This document shows positions 17,489 through 26,323 of a DNA stretch of 64,000 bases, in pieces. Location of the stretch: the NCBI GenBank assembly GCA_964518635.1, contig CAZFGK010000002.1, positions 62,001 through 126,000 of the forward strand, written 5' to 3'. Position numbers and translations under genes: made by a program. The notes below the pieces were generated by a model that saw only the letters and a list, made by a program, of their open reading frames with translations, was not told the origin of the DNA and did no database searches. Numbering within the stretch: position 1 is the stretch's first letter; each line of letters starts with the position of its first letter. The stretch comes from CAZFGK01 sp964518635 (lineage in GTDB: Bacteria > Zixibacteria > MSB-5A5 > GN15 > FEB-12).

Positions 17489-17961
17489 ATCGGACGGTTA
17501 CTCTATCGTGGCTTCGTCCTCCTTCCTTCGGTGGCTCATTCCCACCACGAGATTCTGGTTCCTATCAACTATTTTTCGCAGTCACGCGTACAAGTTCCGG
17601 AATGACCATCCGTTGACCAAAAGCAGACGATTCAAACCTCGTCGCCCAGGGATCAATCAGACTTCAAATAAATAGGGTGTATAACAGAACAGACACACAC
17701 CAGTCACCCGGTGAGCAGAGCGCAGTTTATGCGTCGTTTTGTGCAATCGGCTGATTCGGGACCCTAATCCGCAAATCAGTGAACGAGGCGAGTGCCTTGT
17801 CCGTCTGTGTGTACCCTATCTTGGCTGCTGTGCGACTTCAAAAGTCGCATGGGGACCAACCAAATCTTCCCCATCACCAAAAAGAATACACTCGCGGGAT
17901 AGTTTTGTCAATCAAAAGTAGGAAAGAACTGCTGGATTGAGCAGAATTTGAAGGGGGGATG
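17489..17961. other. Gene-free stretch of about 470 bp
   Basis: No convincing gene or RNA. One small hairpin, TGCGACTT-CAAA-AGTCGCA, lies near 17829-17847. Nothing else stands out. Confidence 0.4.
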
Positions 17962-19692
17962 TTACCTGAAAATGAGCCATGCGATGAGCGCAATAAGTGC
18001 GACTGCCCCCCCGCCGATGGCAACCCCGACAAAGAGGGAAATGGGGCGTGCTGGACTGTGTGTCGGCTCTGGAAAAACTGGCCTGGCACTTTGGGATGAT
18101 TCCGCTACTGACTGGAGGAGGGATTCGGCTGCTGAAATAAACTCCGCGGCAGTCGCATATCTGTTACCGATACGAATCGCACAGAGTTTGCCTAGTAACG
18201 TCGCCAAGTCGGACGGGATCGATTGCTCGACATCTTCGAGCCGGAGCCGATCCATCGCATCGTAGGATGGGGTTCGGGATGCAATCAGTTGATGAAAAAT
18301 AACACCAAGGGCATACAGATCGGCCGCCTTTGATATCTTATGTTCGGGAGGGGCGTACCAGTTTCTTTGCCGCTGGCCATCGTAATGACTCGGCAGTCCA
18401 AAGTCAGAGACTCGGATCTGCTCTTTCGAATCGAAGAGCACATTAGACGGACGTAGATTCCCGTGGACAATGTTGTTCCGATGCGCGAATTCAAGACCCT
18501 TTGCAATCGAGACGGCAATCGACAGAGCACGCTTCCAGTCATATTTTTGTACCATCCGATCTGCAAGCGATCCACCGGGGGCATACTCCATCACAATCAC
18601 CGACTGCTTACTATCCCCACCGACCCCAATGACTGGTACGACATGCTCATGCTTCAGCGACGACAGGAGTTTTGCTTCCTTCCGCCCCTGATCCCCTTTT
18701 TGATGCCGCTTGATGACATAGAGTTTTTTGTTCACTCTATTTTCGACAAGGATCGTGGAGGCAAACTTCGTCTCTTTGATGGTGTCCAGAAAACGGCATT
18801 TTCCGGCGAAGCTCTCTGCTCCGACGACGGTCTGCTCCTGAAGCAGATTCGGTCGATGACCATTGCTGACTTCCAGAAGGGCATTCTTGAGTTCTACCGC
18901 AGATTGAAAGCGTTCGTGGGCCTCTTGCGCGAGACAGCGCAGGACAATCGGATCGAATGACTTCCCTATCTGCGGGTTCAATTCAGATGGCGGCTTGAAA
19001 TGCCCCAGCGGTTTTCGTCCGGTCAAAATTTCGTAGAGGACGACACCCAGCGCATAAATATCGGTGGTCTGATCGACATTGGTCGACGAGACCTTTTGCT
19101 CTGGTGACATGTACGACAATGTCCCCATGACAATATCCGAGCCGGTCATTTCATATTCCGGGGTCCCAAGAATCTGAGCGATACCAAAGTCTGCAACCCG
19201 GGGATTCCCCTCACGATCGATGAGAATGTTGGCCGGCTTGATATCCCGATGGATCACGCCGTTTTTGTGTGCGTAATCGAGGGCTTTACAGACCTGAATG
19301 ATCATGTCGATCTTGGTCTGCAGCGATATCTTTGGTGAATCGATGACTTCACGCAGTGAAGTCCCGTCGATATACTCCATCACAAAGTAATACCGTCCGG
19401 CAGCTCGCCCTTTATCGATGACATGGACAATGTTGGGATGATTTAAGCGGGCAATGACCATCGATTCCCGCTCAAAGCGGCGGACAATGTCGGGGTCATC
19501 ACTGAGTCGGTTGGAGAGAATCTTGATGGCGACATCACGTCCGAGTGATTCCTGCCGTCCCTTGAAAATTTCGGCGATCCCCCCCTGCCCGATTTTGGTC
19601 AATACCAGATATTCGCCGATCCGTACCCCTTTCGGGTCCCGATCGAGCGTCTCTGCGGTGGTCATGTCTGGGTGCGGTGCCGTAGTGCTCAT
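17962..19692 (-). CDS. Membrane Ser/Thr protein kinase with a second, degenerate kinase domain
   Basis: 576 aa with two kinase-fold domains and one C-terminal membrane helix (about 553-574). Domain 1 (about 26-275) is complete: glycine loop IGQGGIAEIFKG, Lys57 in VAIKIL, HRDIKPAN at 148-155, DFG at 168-170 and SPEQ. Domain 2 (about 298-525) keeps Lys328 in YVIKRH, Asn at 417, DFG at 430-432 and APPE, but its catalytic loop reads HGNLRPSN. The HRD aspartate is thus replaced by Asn and the loop Lys by Arg, so it is a predicted pseudokinase. The C-terminal anchor puts both domains in the cytoplasm with almost nothing outside. The cohesin/T9SS gene lies 79 bases upstream on the same strand and may be co-transcribed. 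Confidence 0.92.
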   Translation of the reverse strand: MSTTAPHPDMTTAETLDRDPKGVRIGEYLVLTKIGQGGIAEIFKGRQESLGRDVAIKILSNRLSDDPDIVRRFERESMVIARLNHPNIVHVIDKGRAAGRYYFVMEYIDGTSLREVIDSPKISLQTKIDMIIQVCKALDYAHKNGVIHRDIKPANILIDREGNPRVADFGIAQILGTPEYEMTGSDIVMGTLSYMSPEQKVSSTNVDQTTDIYALGVVLYEILTGRKPLGHFKPPSELNPQIGKSFDPIVLRCLAQEAHERFQSAVELKNALLEVSNGHRPNLLQEQTVVGAESFAGKCRFLDTIKETKFASTILVENRVNKKLYVIKRHQKGDQGRKEAKLLSSLKHEHVVPVIGVGGDSKQSVIVMEYAPGGSLADRMVQKYDWKRALSIAVSIAKGLEFAHRNNIVHGNLRPSNVLFDSKEQIRVSDFGLPSHYDGQRQRNWYAPPEHKISKAADLYALGVIFHQLIASRTPSYDAMDRLRLEDVEQSIPSDLATLLGKLCAIRIGNRYATAAEFISAAESLLQSVAESSQSARPVFPEPTHSPARPISLFVGVAIGGGAVALIALIAWLIFR

Positions 19693-19771
19693 AGAAAATC
19701 AGGACAGTTCGGGGTCGAACTGCCCTGATCTTGAGTATCGGCAGAGTTGGAATTCGGTACAGCCGAAGGGC

Positions 19772-20602
19772 TTATTTCAGGAGAAGCATCTTCCGGGTTT
19801 CGGACTTCCCATCAAAATCGACTCGGTAGAAATAGACTCCGCTTGGATAGGCGGAAGCATCAAAAGTCAGGGTATGGTTCCCTGCCTCCCGACGACCATC
19901 CTGAAGTACATTCATCGACTGACCGAGGACATTGAAGACCTCGACACGTACTTCTCCCGCCTTGGGGAGACTGTAGCGCAAACTGGTAGTCGGGTTGAAC
20001 GGATTCGGATAGTTCTGAGCGACTTCGAAATTGACTGGTAAGATTGAGCCGTCATCATCGACATCGGTCGGTGACTGAATGGTGACGCTACCCGCAACAA
20101 AGTCGGCATCTTTCAGAAGCTTTCCCTTGCCATCAGAGAAGAGAACCTGGCGAAGGAGTGAAACTCCATTGCCGAGCGAAATAGTCTGGTTGATAGAATC
20201 GACGGGAATCATCTGCGGTGAAGCAAAGGGGGATGCCTTGAAGAATATTCTGGCAAGCAACCCAGAACTTGCCGGAATCGACTGGACTGAACCGGCAGAG
20301 AAATCAGGATAGAGTATGATGCGAATTCTTTGAGAATCCGGCTCCACAAGCCCTTCTCGAATGAATCCAGAGCCCAAAGCACCAACAAAGGATATAGAAT
20401 CAACCGTCAATGCAGAGGTGTTGAATCGTATCGGAATTTCGTACCCCGAAAAGGCCGTGTCGGAGCCAGAAAGCATAATCGGAACAGCAACCGTGCCCCC
20501 CGGCGCAACTGAAACATTATCAGCGGAGACTACTCCCGAATAGGCCGAAGCCGATCCGGCAAGAGCCGCAGTCAAGATGATGGCACTGAGAAGTTGGCGC
20601 AT
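19772..20602 (-). CDS. Cohesin-domain surface protein with type IX secretion (T9SS) sorting tail
   Basis: 276 aa from ATG 20602, which has AAAGG 7 bases upstream. The signal peptide ends at GSASA. A cohesin-like domain (about residues 22-165) begins VSADNVSVAPGGTVAVPIML and continues with FSGYEIPIRFNTSALTVDSI. The C-terminal ~85 residues are a type A sorting domain: NYPNPFNPTTSLRYSLPKAG, VEVFNVLGQ, then YPSGVYFYRV and KMLLLK. Such tails direct export through the type IX system and surface anchoring. Cohesins bind dockerins, and this window holds five genes with dockerin-like tails, so a binding role is plausible but unproven. The domain could instead be a generic cohesin-fold module. Confidence 0.87.
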   Translation of the reverse strand: MRQLLSAIILTAALAGSASAYSGVVSADNVSVAPGGTVAVPIMLSGSDTAFSGYEIPIRFNTSALTVDSISFVGALGSGFIREGLVEPDSQRIRIILYPDFSAGSVQSIPASSGLLARIFFKASPFASPQMIPVDSINQTISLGNGVSLLRQVLFSDGKGKLLKDADFVAGSVTIQSPTDVDDDGSILPVNFEVAQNYPNPFNPTTSLRYSLPKAGEVRVEVFNVLGQSMNVLQDGRREAGNHTLTFDASAYPSGVYFYRVDFDGKSETRKMLLLK

Positions 20603-20892
20603 ATAACAACCTTTCACCGCAAGTGGCGCGCTTTCGCAGCGCACCGCTTGTAACCCTATTGTAGATTTCTTTCCTGCTGCTGTCTAGCGCAAAGGGGCTG
20701 CCAGATCGCCTAATTATTCGAGCGGTTCAGAATGACCTCTTGAGTGAGGTCAAACACCCTTACCGGACAACAGCTTTGGACGAAAAAAACGACCCAACAA
20801 GCTCAATCATGGTCTCCATCTGTTAGCCGGTGATGAAAATCACCCTCCCGAAATAGTTGCAAATCCATGCAGCTCGCTCAGGAGATTTTCTG
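20603..20892. other. Intergenic stretch between cohesin gene and pseudo-HtrA
   Basis: The only structure seen is TGACCTC-TTGAGT-GAGGTCA around 20732-20751, a 7-bp inverted repeat without a T-run. It could be an operator for the cohesin gene. No gene is visible. Confidence 0.35.
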
Positions 20893-22308
20893 CTAGTTCA
20901 GACGGACATTCACAAACTGGGTTCGTCCATCCCGCCAGACAAAGAAGATCAGTTCCTTCGACCCGGAGGCGAGTGATTCTGTCACCACCTGCTGAAAAGC
21001 CGAAACCGAGGCAACGCTTGAGGAACCAATTCGCTGAATGATATCTCCCATTTCGAGTCCGCCAACGACTGCGAGTCCGCCTGACTCAAGTGATGAGACC
21101 ACCACCCCTTCAACGGAGCCGGATTCGAGATTGCGAATGACGAAATCGCTGAAGACCAGATCACGAACGGTCATTTCAAGTCGTTCATCTTTGAATTCTT
21201 CTGCATCTCGCGCACTGATCGGTGCTTTTTCGAGAAGGACTGCCAATGTGGTGTCGAGATATCCGGTCTCTTTTTCTCTGAGTGTCCCGAGTCGAATCGT
21301 TGTCCCCGGTTTGCTCTCGGACACTTTGCGTTGAAAGAGTGAAATACGTTCTTCTTTGTCGACTGCAACTGCTTCGCTGTTGAAGCGGGTAATAATGTCT
21401 CCGACTTTCATCCCGGCTTTCTCGGCAGGGGATGCAGCAATCACTTCGGTGACAATAATCCCCGCTCGCGCGCTGACCCCAAGTGCTTCGCCGATATCTG
21501 GCGTGAGTGCTTGTAATGTTATGCCTAGCCAGGAGCGTTCGGCGACTCCACTTGTCCCCGGAGGATTGGCGACGACTCTTGCGATACGATCAGACGTGAT
21601 CACACCGAGCATCGGGAAGTCCCCTTCCTGTGCAGTCGCGAATGGGCCCCCGTCGCCGCCATCTTGAAAGAACCCAAGAATTCCAATTGGATTCAGACGA
21701 TCATCATACACAACCGACCCAAGTTCATTCGGCCCAAGTCCTACGGTGACCGGAAACTGTTGCGGTGATTCGATCATTGCCGAGATTAGACCGACATTTC
21801 CGCCGAGAGGCGGATTGACCAGTTCAGGGAGCAACGTATTCGTTGCAACCCAGGTCCCGACACCGAGCATCCGAGCTTGAGAGAATTTGGCAGGCAAAAT
21901 CGACTTCCCTTTTGCAGCCGCCATTCGGGCAACACCAAATTTGGTGGCGCGATCTAGCCCGAGATATTCAGCCGAGGTCTCGGTCCCATCCGGATAGATT
22001 GCCTTGATCGACAAAGGAGTAATCCGAACATTGAATCCCGGATTCGAACCGAAATTCCCGTCGGTATCCAGAAATGTCCCGTCGAAGAGCACGAGTCCAT
22101 CCGCGCTGCAGATCGTTCCGAGAGCGCGATGTTCATCGGTCGAGCTATTCATTCCGAAGGTGACTTCCAGAGTAAACTGCAGGATGACCGTATGCTCAGA
22201 AGTTGCTTTGCGAAGACGCTCGAAATCAAATTTCTGTGCGTGGCTCACACTCGGCGCGATGAATACAAGAGCGACAAAGAATGCGAGAGTAATTGATAAC
22301 TTCTTCAT
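20893..22308 (-). CDS. HtrA-like protein with inactive protease domain and PDZ domains (pseudoprotease)
   Basis: 471 aa with a clear signal peptide (residues 1-24, cut after SHA). The N-terminal ~240 residues follow the HtrA fold but lack the triad. The His region reads SADGLVLFDGTFLDTDG, and where HtrA has GNSGGP this protein has LGPNELGSVVYDDRLNPIGI (about 191-210). Two PDZ-like domains follow: RSWLGITLQALTPDIGEALG with AGMKVGDIITRFN, then GGLEMGDIIQRIGSSSVAS. Its ATG overlaps the stop of the active HtrA gene by four bases (ATGA), so the pair is translationally coupled. It may act as a regulatory or substrate-binding partner of the active enzyme; that is inference. Confidence 0.88.
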   Translation of the reverse strand: MKKLSITLAFFVALVFIAPSVSHAQKFDFERLRKATSEHTVILQFTLEVTFGMNSSTDEHRALGTICSADGLVLFDGTFLDTDGNFGSNPGFNVRITPLSIKAIYPDGTETSAEYLGLDRATKFGVARMAAAKGKSILPAKFSQARMLGVGTWVATNTLLPELVNPPLGGNVGLISAMIESPQQFPVTVGLGPNELGSVVYDDRLNPIGILGFFQDGGDGGPFATAQEGDFPMLGVITSDRIARVVANPPGTSGVAERSWLGITLQALTPDIGEALGVSARAGIIVTEVIAASPAEKAGMKVGDIITRFNSEAVAVDKEERISLFQRKVSESKPGTTIRLGTLREKETGYLDTTLAVLLEKAPISARDAEEFKDERLEMTVRDLVFSDFVIRNLESGSVEGVVVSSLESGGLAVVGGLEMGDIIQRIGSSSVASVSAFQQVVTESLASGSKELIFFVWRDGRTQFVNVRLN

Positions 22309-23729
22309 GATTTCCCCTTTCCTGCATCGGCGCTGCTTTTGCGATCGGTTGCAAGGACGGCAATCCGAACCGCATTTCCACGATGCACGGTCAGCAGGAT
22401 TCTCTTTTTCTTCTGATCTGCTGCCGCCTGATAAAGAGCGGTGAATGAATCAAGAGTTGTAACCGGCTGACGATCGACACTGACAATCACATCCCCTCGC
22501 TGAAGCCCGGCTCGGTCGGCGATACCGACTGATTTCACTCCGGCAACATAGACACCGAGTGAGTCTTTCAGCTGGGTGTCCATGCGCAGTGGCTGGGTGA
22601 TATTTTTGACCGTGAATTCCCAAGCTTCACACTCGAAATCATCACTGATCTGGCTTCCAAGTTCCCGTGGAAGAACTGAAAGTTGCATTGAGTCGGATTG
22701 CCTGCGTATCTGAAGTTGAATCGGTACTCCGGAAGGACGTCTTGCAATGTCATTGTAAAATGCCGGCAGTTCTTCGTAATAGCGCGCCGACACCGCGCGT
22801 GTATCGACGGTGCGAATAATATCCCCGGCTTGCAATCCTGCCTCTTCCGCAGGAGAATCAGGATCAACTGATGCAATCAAGACTCCGGAACTATCATCTG
22901 TTCCAAAGTAGTTTTCGAGTTCCTGCAGGGCCTGAATTTCGACACCGATCCAGCTTCGGCTGACTTTCTGATGCCGGAGCAACTCTTCCGTCACACTCTT
23001 AACGACGTTAATTGGAATCGCAAAACCAATGTTATTGGCAAGAAATGCGGCTCGTGAGTTGATTCCGATTACTTCTCCCGCAAGATTAACCAGCGGTCCT
23101 CCGGAATTCCCTGGATTGATCGCAGCGTCGGTTTGCAACCAGAGATTAAATCGTCCGGTCAGTTCACCGGTGGGGAGACGAATATCACTCGAAAAGTAAC
23201 GATCACGGGTGGAGATCACTCCGGATGAGACTGAACGTGAAAGTGAAAGTGGGGAGCCCATTGCAAGGACCTGCTGACCAACCTGGACTGAGTCGGAATT
23301 TCCAAATGATGCGACCCTGATTCTCTTTTTGTACTTGGAAAGATCCAGCTTCACCACCGCCAGGTCGGTTGCGGGGTCGCCACCGATATAGGTTGCTGTA
23401 ACCTGTTCTTTGTCATTGAGCGTACAGATAATCCGCTCCGCTTTTCCGGCAACATGGTAGTTGGTGACGACATAGCCGTCCGGATGAAAGATCACTCCTG
23501 AACCAATCTGCGATTGTTTCTTGAGCTGTCCGGTGGCAAAATCCCGCACCACCGGCTGAATGTGAACGAGTGCGGGTAAGACTTTGTCGCGAGCGGCAAA
23601 AATCTGATCCTGTACCGGATTTCGCGGGGCTGCCTCGAGCATGCTGCCACACGGCAACAAACCGGCGAACATAAAAGTGAAGGAAAGTAACAGACGGAAA
23701 GATGTGCGATTCTGATGCATGAACATCAT
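22305..23729 (-). CDS. Active HtrA/DegP-type serine protease, partner of the pseudoprotease
   Basis: 474 aa with an N-terminal signal (hydrophobic run about residues 12-26). The triad is present: His92 in VVTNYHVAGKA, Asp122 in ATDLAVVKLDL, Ser209 in INPGNSGGPLVN. Two PDZ domains follow, near SWIGVEIQALQELENYFG and QPLRMDTQLKDSLGVYVAGV. It overlaps the pseudo-HtrA by four bases. A terminator at 23872 separates it from the toastrack gene upstream, so the pair has its own promoter. Start choice among the first methionines (residues 1, 2, 4) is uncertain. Confidence 0.92.
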   Translation of the reverse strand: MMFMHQNRTSFRLLLSFTFMFAGLLPCGSMLEAAPRNPVQDQIFAARDKVLPALVHIQPVVRDFATGQLKKQSQIGSGVIFHPDGYVVTNYHVAGKAERIICTLNDKEQVTATYIGGDPATDLAVVKLDLSKYKKRIRVASFGNSDSVQVGQQVLAMGSPLSLSRSVSSGVISTRDRYFSSDIRLPTGELTGRFNLWLQTDAAINPGNSGGPLVNLAGEVIGINSRAAFLANNIGFAIPINVVKSVTEELLRHQKVSRSWIGVEIQALQELENYFGTDDSSGVLIASVDPDSPAEEAGLQAGDIIRTVDTRAVSARYYEELPAFYNDIARRPSGVPIQLQIRRQSDSMQLSVLPRELGSQISDDFECEAWEFTVKNITQPLRMDTQLKDSLGVYVAGVKSVGIADRAGLQRGDVIVSVDRQPVTTLDSFTALYQAAADQKKKRILLTVHRGNAVRIAVLATDRKSSADAGKGKS

Positions 23730-23871
23730 ACTCTTGAATCCTGCTTTTGTGTGATCAAGTGTCCGATTTTCCAGAAAGTCTTCAATTCTCTGGTTCTACG
23801 GTGATAGGTTGAATCATGAAGGGGCGAGTATAGACCTCTTGCAGTACCGGAGCAAGTTGATTCAAGTTCGA

Positions 23872-23910
23872 AAAAACCGCCCGTCTGGCTTTTCGCAGAC
23901 GAGCGGCGTG
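23872..23910 (-). terminator. Terminator of the ECF sigma operon
   Basis: The minus strand reads GCCGCTCGTCTG-loop-CAGACGGGCGG and then TTTTTT. It starts about 30 bases past the stop of the toastrack gene. Confidence 0.8.
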
Positions 23911-23940
23911 AAAAAATCAGTTCTGAAATTGAGTGTGAGT

Positions 23941-24849
23941 CTACCGAAACTTGAAGTCGACCGATCCCATCCCGACCGAGAGAGTGATGATCATCCGGTC
24001 TTTGGCAGTTTCGAAAGAGTCGGTCTCATAGACTCCCTTGGAGACTCGATGCATCCGTCGACGCGGGATATCAACGGTGGAGAACCAGCTATCATCTGCA
24101 CCTTCGACTCGAAGCGGCAGATCAAGGGGTACGATAATGTCACAGGAGCCGACTCCGACAGATAGATCAAGAGTCGTCTCCCCCTGCTGCGTTCCGCCCA
24201 GATCGAGATCAAGAGATGCCGCGCCGATTTCGATCACCGCTTCCTCGGCATGGAGATTTGCGAATTTTTCAATCGAGACTCCGGCCGCACCGGAGTTGAG
24301 TTCGAATTCACGGCATCGTATCGGATTTGGTTCAAGAAAGGTGATCTCAGCCGATGAGGCTCCTATATCGAGATGGGCTTCCTCGATCCTGACGCCACCC
24401 AGATCGATCACTGCATCTGCTGCCCCGATTTCAAGATTGAGTGTGACCGGAAGTTTCTGTGATATCTGGATATCCCAGTTGTTCTCATCACGGCCATCAA
24501 AGTTGCGGCCGGATCTCGTTTCTGATTTGGCATCAAGTTCGGCGGTCTCTCCGTTCTGCCCTATTTCCCAGCTGTAACGAAATTTTCGAGGTGAGTAGAA
24601 AATATCGGCGGTGGCATATGCCCCGGATGAGAGAGATTCGGCCAATGGAGTGATTGATACTTCCCCCGCACCAAGTTCCAGATTCAGAGAGACCTTCTTA
24701 CAGCTCGCACAGCATGCAGTTTCCTTGACGCGTTCCGGCGCTGATCGGTCCTGTGAGTGGGCGTCAGTACTAAGAAGAGTGAGCAACAAGAAAGTGGAAA
24801 GAAAGAGTCCGGCGACGCGGACTGATCGACACTGAACAAAACGACTCAT
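23941..24849 (-). CDS. Secreted toastrack/LiaF-like beta-helical protein
   Basis: About 302 aa from ATG 24849, which has GGGAGG four bases upstream. The signal peptide ends near STDAHS. The mature part is a repeating beta structure: SLNLELGAGEVSITPLAESL, VTLNLEIGAADAVIDLGGV, AVIEIGAASLDLDLGG and LDLSVGVGSCDIIVP. This is the pattern of toastrack_N and LiaF/DUF4097-like right-handed beta domains. It is the last gene of the ECF sigma - membrane protein - toastrack run. Toastrack/LiaF-like proteins occur in envelope-stress loci. The role here is inferred from context. Confidence 0.75.
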   Translation of the reverse strand: MSRFVQCRSVRVAGLFLSTFLLLTLLSTDAHSQDRSAPERVKETACCASCKKVSLNLELGAGEVSITPLAESLSSGAYATADIFYSPRKFRYSWEIGQNGETAELDAKSETRSGRNFDGRDENNWDIQISQKLPVTLNLEIGAADAVIDLGGVRIEEAHLDIGASSAEITFLEPNPIRCREFELNSGAAGVSIEKFANLHAEEAVIEIGAASLDLDLGGTQQGETTLDLSVGVGSCDIIVPLDLPLRVEGADDSWFSTVDIPRRRMHRVSKGVYETDSFETAKDRMIITLSVGMGSVDFKFR

Positions 24850-24955
24850 GACACCTCCCAACGGTGATTCGAACAGAAGGAGAGCTTCACTTTCCTCTTC
24901 GACTCTTATCGAAAGAGACTCTCTGGATTGAATACGAGGAAGGGACCGAGAGGTT

Positions 24956-26227
24956 TCAGCGAATATCTCGCCACGCAGTACCGCGGCGAGATTGTTTTTC
25001 GCTCCGTGCGTAGCGGGGGATCACCACATCCGGAATTTCGGGACGGGAGGGATCATCCTCTGATTGATTTCCAGTGACGGAATCAAACCGGAGGTACGGC
25101 CGACTTCCGACTCGAGTCAGAATGATTGAGCCAAGTCCGGCACAGATGATGTACATCGTTGAAATCGCGAGAGCACCGAAGAGCAGACTTTGCCCTCCTC
25201 GTTCCCATCGCTTGAATTGCCAGCCGTCAATGGCCAGATACCAACTCAGCCCCAGCAGAGCAAGAATCGCGATCCAACCCCAACGCAGACAGATCGGCCG
25301 CGGGGTGTTCTTTGAAACTCGAATCGCCATCTCACAACCAACCCACAGAAATCCGCAGCTCCCGGCGACGAGCAAAACAACAGGAAGCAAAGGAATGAGC
25401 ACCACCCCGATTAGAGTGAACAGGAGGAGTACCGCGACCACCGGAAGTGAGAAGACCGCCGCAATGCCGGTGAGAAGTGAGCGGCTCTGATGCTGTTCAA
25501 GGCACTGTGAAATGTAATTGAATCGTTTTCGGAAGAAGACCAGTATCAGAATTCCGCTGACAAGAATCAGCCCCATCCCGACTCCATAACTCCACCAGGC
25601 CGCCTTGAACGGATCGACCGAGAGGAAGTCGACGGTTGCGCCAATCGGCGTGGTGATGGTCGAACTTCCGCGAACATCCGAACCGGGACGAAGATCGATC
25701 TCCGGCGCGGTTATATTTCCATCAACCCGGCCACCATCATTGACTACGACGCGACCGGTGAGCGAAGTGACATTTCGCTTCGCCCATCCTTTGATCGTGA
25801 CATTTCCACGAGAGATGATATCATTGTCACAATACTCTTCATACCCGAGCAGCACACTCTTCTGCAGTCCGCCGATTGAGCGGGCTTCGGTGCATCTTTT
25901 TGCCGCTGGATCAGGGCGAACCTCTTCCCGTCTTCCCCCGGCTGATCGGGTCTCGACCAGCCATCGAGTGGAGTCGAACTGGTAACGCCAGCGAAGTCCG
26001 AGAGTATCAACAGCAAGGACGCCGTCCGGACTCAGCCGAATCGACTCAAAGTATTGAGTTTTTTTTGAAGTGCTGTCATCTCCTGCGGCTTTTGCAGGTG
26101 TGGAGTGCAGAACAGTCAGACATACCGCCCACAGCACGAACTGAATCGCAACACGTAAACCAGCATGAATCCCCTCTTGGTAAATCCCCGCTGAGTTTGA
26201 GTGCTGCATCCGTGCTGACCGATTCAT
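24956..26227 (-). CDS. Membrane protein with bactofilin-like (polymer-forming) beta domain
   Basis: 423 aa. An N-terminal hydrophobic signal (about 27-48) is followed by a mature region of about 140 residues. That region ends in a bactofilin-like segment (SRGNVTIKGWAKRNVTSLTG, then RVVVNDGGRVDGNITAPEID). Then come a helix (about 210-232), two more hydrophobic helices (about 250-295) and two further ones (about 318-372). The C-terminal tail is basic and polar. It lies between the ECF sigma factor and the toastrack gene with gaps of about 95 bases. No anti-sigma motif is recognised, but its position is where an anti-sigma factor is usually found. Confidence 0.75.
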   Translation of the reverse strand: MNRSARMQHSNSAGIYQEGIHAGLRVAIQFVLWAVCLTVLHSTPAKAAGDDSTSKKTQYFESIRLSPDGVLAVDTLGLRWRYQFDSTRWLVETRSAGGRREEVRPDPAAKRCTEARSIGGLQKSVLLGYEEYCDNDIISRGNVTIKGWAKRNVTSLTGRVVVNDGGRVDGNITAPEIDLRPGSDVRGSSTITTPIGATVDFLSVDPFKAAWWSYGVGMGLILVSGILILVFFRKRFNYISQCLEQHQSRSLLTGIAAVFSLPVVAVLLLFTLIGVVLIPLLPVVLLVAGSCGFLWVGCEMAIRVSKNTPRPICLRWGWIAILALLGLSWYLAIDGWQFKRWERGGQSLLFGALAISTMYIICAGLGSIILTRVGSRPYLRFDSVTGNQSEDDPSRPEIPDVVIPRYARSEKQSRRGTAWRDIR

Positions 26228-26323
26228 GCTGGTAATATCGACCCTTGCTTCAATCTTTGCAAATGGGGAGAATTCTGTATCGGCTCATGTCGTTTTGACG
26301 CGCAATGCAGTGAAGTAGTTCCC

